17,049 bases of DNA from the NCBI GenBank assembly GCA_902812455.1, contig CADDZH010000110.1, positions 1 through 17,049 of the forward strand, written 5' to 3'. Below the pieces are notes generated by a model, which was not told the DNA's origin, ran no database searches, and worked only from the letters and a program-made list of their open reading frames with translations. Made by a program: the position numbers and the translations under genes. Positions 13,754 to 17,049 of the stretch are shown in pieces. Positions within the stretch are counted from its first letter, which is position 1; each line of letters begins with the position of its first letter. Source of the DNA: Chloroflexota bacterium (lineage in GTDB: Bacteria > Chloroflexota > Ktedonobacteria > Ktedonobacterales > Ktedonobacteraceae).

Positions 13754-16700
13754 AGTAGAATGGACATGTTGGGCAGATAAACGCATCGGGCTTTGCCGGA
13801 AATTCGTTGCGCTCCAGCCCACGCAGGCATTCTTCCAGGTCCTCGTACAGGCTTTGCTCTTTTTTTGCCGTCAGTGTAATGGGGATTACCTCACCGGTGC
13901 TGAGGTTGTGGAAGTGCAATTCAAGGTGCTGCCCGGAGTGGTGCTGGCGGTATGCCTGGGCATAAAGATATTCGCGCAACCCTACAGGTGGCTTCTCCTT
14001 GCGCTTTCCAAAGCGTGCGCGCACAAACCTCGCAGGCTTGTCTCCCCCTTTAGACTTCTCGACGCGATCGATGGAAAGGTGGACGGTTCTGCCTGCTATT
14101 TCGACCAGTAGAGCCGGGCGCAATTCCCAGCTCGTATCGCCGCTTTCCAGCAGCTTGTCGCGCATCAGTTCAATGACTTCATAGCCGTGCTGCTCGTAGA
14201 TGGAGGCAAATGGCAGGCTATGGCCGCCCAGTTCTTGCCAGTGCTGTGTATAAAGTTCCCTGGCCTCCTCGCGCGTTGGCATGTCCCTGGATTCACGGCC
14301 TTCTCCTGCAATATGCTGCTTGAGGGCTTCGAGCGTTTTTTGCGTTGCCTGCCAGAACACCTGGTAGGTGCTCTCGGCGCTGTGAAAACCGCAGATGGTG
14401 CTGTACATATACTGGCGGGGGCAGCGCTGGTAGGCCTCCAGGGCTGAAATACTCAGGGTAGGCGGCCTCATCTCCTTAACAAAATCTTCACCCGGCTGAA
14501 ACCCGGCCCCGCCTGGCACGATATCCGTTTCCTCACTCATATCCGCATCTACCAGTAATGTAGTGGCCCCCCTTGTGGGGGCCAGGTTCCCCGATGCCAG
14601 GCTTGAGGAGGCCAGGCTTGGAGATACCAGTGCCATGTTCTCCCAGCGCATCCTGGTGATGCGTTCAGCAGGCAATCCCGCCAGCAGCGCGTCAAGATAG
14701 ATGGAAGGCTTAGCTTTCTGCTTGCCGTTGCGCTCGCTGTAGCTGAGTACCAGGTGATCGCGAGCACGTGTTACTCCCACATAGAACAGGCAGGCTTCAC
14801 CGGTGGCCTGGGCCTGCTCACCCTCGCTTTCAGGCGGTAACATACCCGCCGGCGCGGGCACAGGATTACTCTTCTTCATAGTAGGAAAGCTGTTCTGCCG
14901 CAAATTGGGCAGGTACACAACAGGAAACTCCAGTCCCTTGCTGGCATGAACTGTCATCACGCGAATGACGTTGGGTGGAGCTTCGTTGCTCGCCGCCACG
15001 TCCTGCTGGCGGTTCCCGCCATCCTGGCGTAATGCCAGCAGCACGATTAAGTATTCAAGGAAGCCCCTGACCTGCTCGTGAATGTCCGGCACGGATGGCG
15101 CTGGCTCTCCGGTGAACCCAGGCTCCGGGCGCGATAAATCGGCTGGGACTGGGTGCCGATCAATCGGCGATGGGCGCGATAAATCGGCCCCTACGAACTG
15201 CTGCCGCTCACGTAATGCCTCTTGCTGCTGGTCATAGCGCCTGGCCAGTTGGAGCAGCGCCCTGTAATCCTCACCGCGCCCACTATCATCATACCCACCT
15301 ATCAGGTTGCGCATGATGGATGTCTCGATGAAGAGATATTGCGCCAGCAAGGACCAGATGTTGGAAGCATTCTGCTGCAACGACTGCAATACCTGCGACA
15401 GGCGGGAAAGCGAACGCCTGCCTGCTGCGCTCATCCCAGCAGGGGCCTCGTCATGAGCGATCAGTGAGCCAGCCGAGCAGACCCGCTGCCGCGCTGCCAG
15501 CAGCAGGGTTTCGATATCCTCTTGCGAGAGCGGATGATCAGGCTGTCTGGCCGCTCGTAATATGCCCATGCCGCTCGTGTCTGCCACGAGCAAGAGAATA
15601 GAGAGCAGGTTCTTGATATGCTCCTGCTCTAGCAGGCTGGCATTCTCAATGACGGGCAGACCGGCTGATGCCAGTGCACGAGTCACTTTGCGAGCCTGTG
15701 CGCGCGTGCGGCAGAGTACCGCCATATCCTGGTAATCATATCCCTGCTCGTACTTGTATCGTATATCGGCAACCAGGCCTGCCAGCTCGCTGGCATTGTC
15801 TGCTGCCACAGCCAGCGTCACATATGGGCTGGAAGGTTCTGTAGAGTGCTCATGTAGCGGCAACTGGCGAGTAGCTTGATTGTTGTAAGCTTCAGCCTGC
15901 TCGCCCTGTTCCAGTTGCCTGCAGCGGAAGGATTCCGCCAGGGAGACGATGTCCGGGAGGGAGCGATAGTTGCGGCTGAGCGGCAGCACGACCGCGCCGG
16001 GATAGTCTTCGTGGAAGTTTGCGATATTAGCTGGCGACGCGCCCCGGAAGCTATAAATCGCCTGGTTGGCATCGCCGACGACCCAGATGCGCCTGGCTTC
16101 TCCGGCCAGCAGGTGCAGCAGGATGCCGCTTGCGCGGTTCATATCCTGGAACTCATCGACGAGAATGTGCTGGAATCTCTGCTGCTGCTCGTACAATACT
16201 TCTGGATACTCCCGGAACAGTTGCACAGCCAGCATGATCAGCCCGCCAAAATCGGTATCCTGCCGCTGTCGCAGCCGTTCCTCATACAGCACGTAGATAT
16301 CCGCGACCTCTAGCGCCTTCTTCGCGCTTATCTCTGACTCTTCGTCATGCGCCTGTTCCAGCATGTGCAGGGCCAGCTCGCGGTAACGTTCAGGCGTCAC
16401 CAGCTCATCTTTCGCACGCGAGATTGCCTTCAAGAAGTCCGGGAAATAATAGGCGGGCGCGTTGAGGTTGCGATAATGATACAGCCGCATCAACGGGTGC
16501 GATTCATTGACCGCCGGATGTGATTCACCGGCCAGCGGGCGCGATGAATCGGCCAGCGGGCGCGATAAATCGGCCTCTTCTACCAGTTGGCGGAGGAGGA
16601 AATAGCCTTCGGTTTCATCAACGAGCGTGAAGTCCGCTCGCAATCCGGCAAGGCTGCCATAGGTGCGTAGAAGTTCGGCACAGTAGGCATGGAACGTGCT

Positions 16701-17049
16701 CACTTTGGGTATGTTTACATACCGGTTATTGCCTTCCCTAGCGAGAGGGTGTGATGCTCTGCTTGCTGTCTCTTCCTCACCGTTTTGCAAAACCTGCTGT
16801 AAGCGTTCTTCCATTTCCTGGGCTGCCTTGCGCGAGAAGGTCAGGGCCAGGATGTGTTCCGGCGGTACGCCCAGCTCTTGTATCAAATATTCGATGCGGC
16901 CTATGAGCGTACTGGTTTTGCCGCTGCCAGGCCCGGCAACAATCAATGCAGGCGTCGAAGCTCTGATGGCCGCCTGCTGGAACTCATCATACTGCTTTTT
17001 GGGATGTACCTGTTCAATCCCGTTGCCTATTGTAGGGGCGGGGGTGGGG
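13737..17049 (-). CDS. UvrD/PcrA-type superfamily 1 helicase with C-terminal Fe-S/PD-(D/E)XK-like domain, 5' partial
   Basis: ATP-dependent 3'-5' DNA helicase, over 1,100 codons visible. The frame is open to the window edge; the TTG at 16946 is not the start, since FQQAAIRASTPAL (the Q motif) lies upstream of it. Motifs on the complement: GPGSGKT (16934-16914), LTFSRKAAQEM, DEFQD (16157-16143), VVGDANQAIYSFRGA, LSRNYRS, MTVHASKGLEFPVVYLP, FYVGVTRARDHLVLSY. The C-terminal region starts with LSISALEAYQRCPRQYMYS and ends with FICPTCPFYFICPA, giving the C...CxxCx5C cluster of AddB-type Fe-S nucleases. SIDRVE provides the first Asp, but where D-Y-K is expected the chain reads VRARFGK, so nuclease activity is doubtful. 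Several in-frame repeat insertions lie between domains. The 3' end overlaps plsC. Confidence 0.9.
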   Translation of the reverse strand, partial: PTPAPTIGNGIEQVHPKKQYDEFQQAAIRASTPALIVAGPGSGKTSTLIGRIEYLIQELGVPPEHILALTFSRKAAQEMEERLQQVLQNGEEETASRASHPLAREGNNRYVNIPKVSTFHAYCAELLRTYGSLAGLRADFTLVDETEGYFLLRQLVEEADLSRPLADSSRPLAGESHPAVNESHPLMRLYHYRNLNAPAYYFPDFLKAISRAKDELVTPERYRELALHMLEQAHDEESEISAKKALEVADIYVLYEERLRQRQDTDFGGLIMLAVQLFREYPEVLYEQQQRFQHILVDEFQDMNRASGILLHLLAGEARRIWVVGDANQAIYSFRGASPANIANFHEDYPGAVVLPLSRNYRSLPDIVSLAESFRCRQLEQGEQAEAYNNQATRQLPLHEHSTEPSSPYVTLAVAADNASELAGLVADIRYKYEQGYDYQDMAVLCRTRAQARKVTRALASAGLPVIENASLLEQEHIKNLLSILLLVADTSGMGILRAARQPDHPLSQEDIETLLLAARQRVCSAGSLIAHDEAPAGMSAAGRRSLSRLSQVLQSLQQNASNIWSLLAQYLFIETSIMRNLIGGYDDSGRGEDYRALLQLARRYDQQQEALRERQQFVGADLSRPSPIDRHPVPADLSRPEPGFTGEPAPSVPDIHEQVRGFLEYLIVLLALRQDGGNRQQDVAASNEAPPNVIRVMTVHASKGLEFPVVYLPNLRQNSFPTMKKSNPVPAPAGMLPPESEGEQAQATGEACLFYVGVTRARDHLVLSYSERNGKQKAKPSIYLDALLAGLPAERITRMRWENMALVSPSLASSSLASGNLAPTRGATTLLVDADMSEETDIVPGGAGFQPGEDFVKEMRPPTLSISALEAYQRCPRQYMYSTICGFHSAESTYQVFWQATQKTLEALKQHIAGEGRESRDMPTREEARELYTQHWQELGGHSLPFASIYEQHGYEVIELMRDKLLESGDTSWELRPALLVEIAGRTVHLSIDRVEKSKGGDKPARFVRARFGKRKEKPPVGLREYLYAQAYRQHHSGQHLELHFHNLSTGEVIPITLTAKKEQSLYEDLEECLRGLERNEFPAKPDAFICPTCPFYFICPA
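14564..14625. repeat. In-frame hairpin and 15-bp tandem repeat within helicase gene
   Basis: TGGCCCCC (14564-14571) and GGGGGCCA (14577-14584) form an 8-bp palindrome. It overlaps the start of three 15-bp units beginning GCCAGG at 14581, 14596 and 14611. On the coding strand the units read as a pentapeptide repeat (SLASS, SLASG, NLAPT) in the linker between helicase motif VI and the Fe-S domain. Confidence 0.7.
15127..15194. repeat. In-frame GGGCGCGATAAATCGG repeats within helicase gene, cluster 2
   Basis: GGGCGCGATAAATCGGC occurs at 15127-15143 and again at 15172-15188, the latter extended by CCCTAC to 15194. A diverged copy, GGTGCCGATCAATCGGC (15152-15168), lies between them. They encode the ADLSRP...IDRHP...ADLSRP stretch before helicase motif V. 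Confidence 0.75.
16494..16577. repeat. Four tandem 21-bp repeats within helicase gene, cluster 1
   Basis: Units start at 16494, 16515, 16536 and 16557, each about CGGGCGCGATnAATCGGCCAG; the last two differ at only a few bases. They encode four heptapeptides on the complement (ADLSRPL, ADSSRPL, AGESHPA, VNESHPL) between helicase motifs Ia and II. The unit core is the same GGGCGCGATAAATCGG as in cluster 2. Confidence 0.8.

Noticed and set aside
13043..13822. 259-codon open frame on the complement of plsC
   Set aside because: It lies antisense to a gene with all acyltransferase motifs, and the translation has no family character.
16494..16577. CRISPR array
   Set aside because: The units are contiguous 21-mers with no spacers and lie in frame inside a helicase gene.
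16946..16946. TTG as start of the helicase
   Set aside because: It would begin within the first beta strand just before the P-loop and drop the Q motif; the frame stays open to the window edge, so the gene is truncated by the window.

Overview
The window reads as a chromosomal segment of a free-living bacterium. It carries core genes (cytidylate kinase, a PlsC-type acyltransferase, a UvrD-type helicase) next to accessory genes. Moderate base composition, GGAGG-type ribosome binding sites, scattered palindromic repeats of the TGTCATCCTGAGCG type and the mix of protein families fit a large-genome Chloroflexota, most likely Ktedonobacteria. That assignment is an inference from style, with no rRNA or marker tree behind it.

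Layout. 1-1830: two GNAT acetyltransferase genes on +; the second is bracketed by two copies, in opposite orientation, of an imperfect palindromic repeat. 1971-6414: a DNA-modification island. A single-chain beta-class methyltransferase fused to an Mrr-like nuclease domain (+) is followed by a coiled-coil lipoprotein (+), a MutH/Sau3AI-family GATC-type endonuclease (+) and, convergent and overlapping it by 4 bp, a Dam/DpnM-type adenine methyltransferase (-). 6415-8555: a membrane-anchored PIN-domain protein with a C-terminal winged helix (-), with a good sigma70 promoter and an intrinsic terminator, then about 600 bp with no gene I can support. 8556-10414: a divergent pair, a small Pro/Gln-rich three-TM protein (-) and a calcineurin-like metallophosphoesterase (+).

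10417-12075: an operon-like cassette on - of a ParM-type actin-like ATPase and a small ParR-like partner. Immediately upstream of parM is a run of degenerate near-10-bp repeats that could be the centromere, as in type II plasmid partition systems. 12126-12258: a 133-bp MITE-like element with perfect 15-bp terminal inverted repeats, abutting an extended -10 promoter. 12330-13753: cmk and plsC, translationally coupled (ATGA overlap). 13737-17049: a large UvrD/Rep-family helicase with a C-terminal Fe-S/PD-(D/E)XK-like domain (-), running off the right edge. Its coding sequence contains several in-frame tandem or palindromic repeat insertions.

How the genes may work together. The endonuclease and Dam-type enzyme probably share GATC as target and form either a restriction-modification pair or a transplanted mismatch-repair nicking system. 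The fused methyltransferase-nuclease would be a second, self-contained system beside them. ParM and the small protein would form a filament-adaptor pair. Cmk and PlsC supply CDP/dCDP and phosphatidic acid. The most unusual items are the GATC pair with its lipoprotein neighbour, the partition-like cassette with candidate iterons beside cmk, the PIN-TM-winged-helix fusion, and the helicase gene expanded by in-frame repeats.
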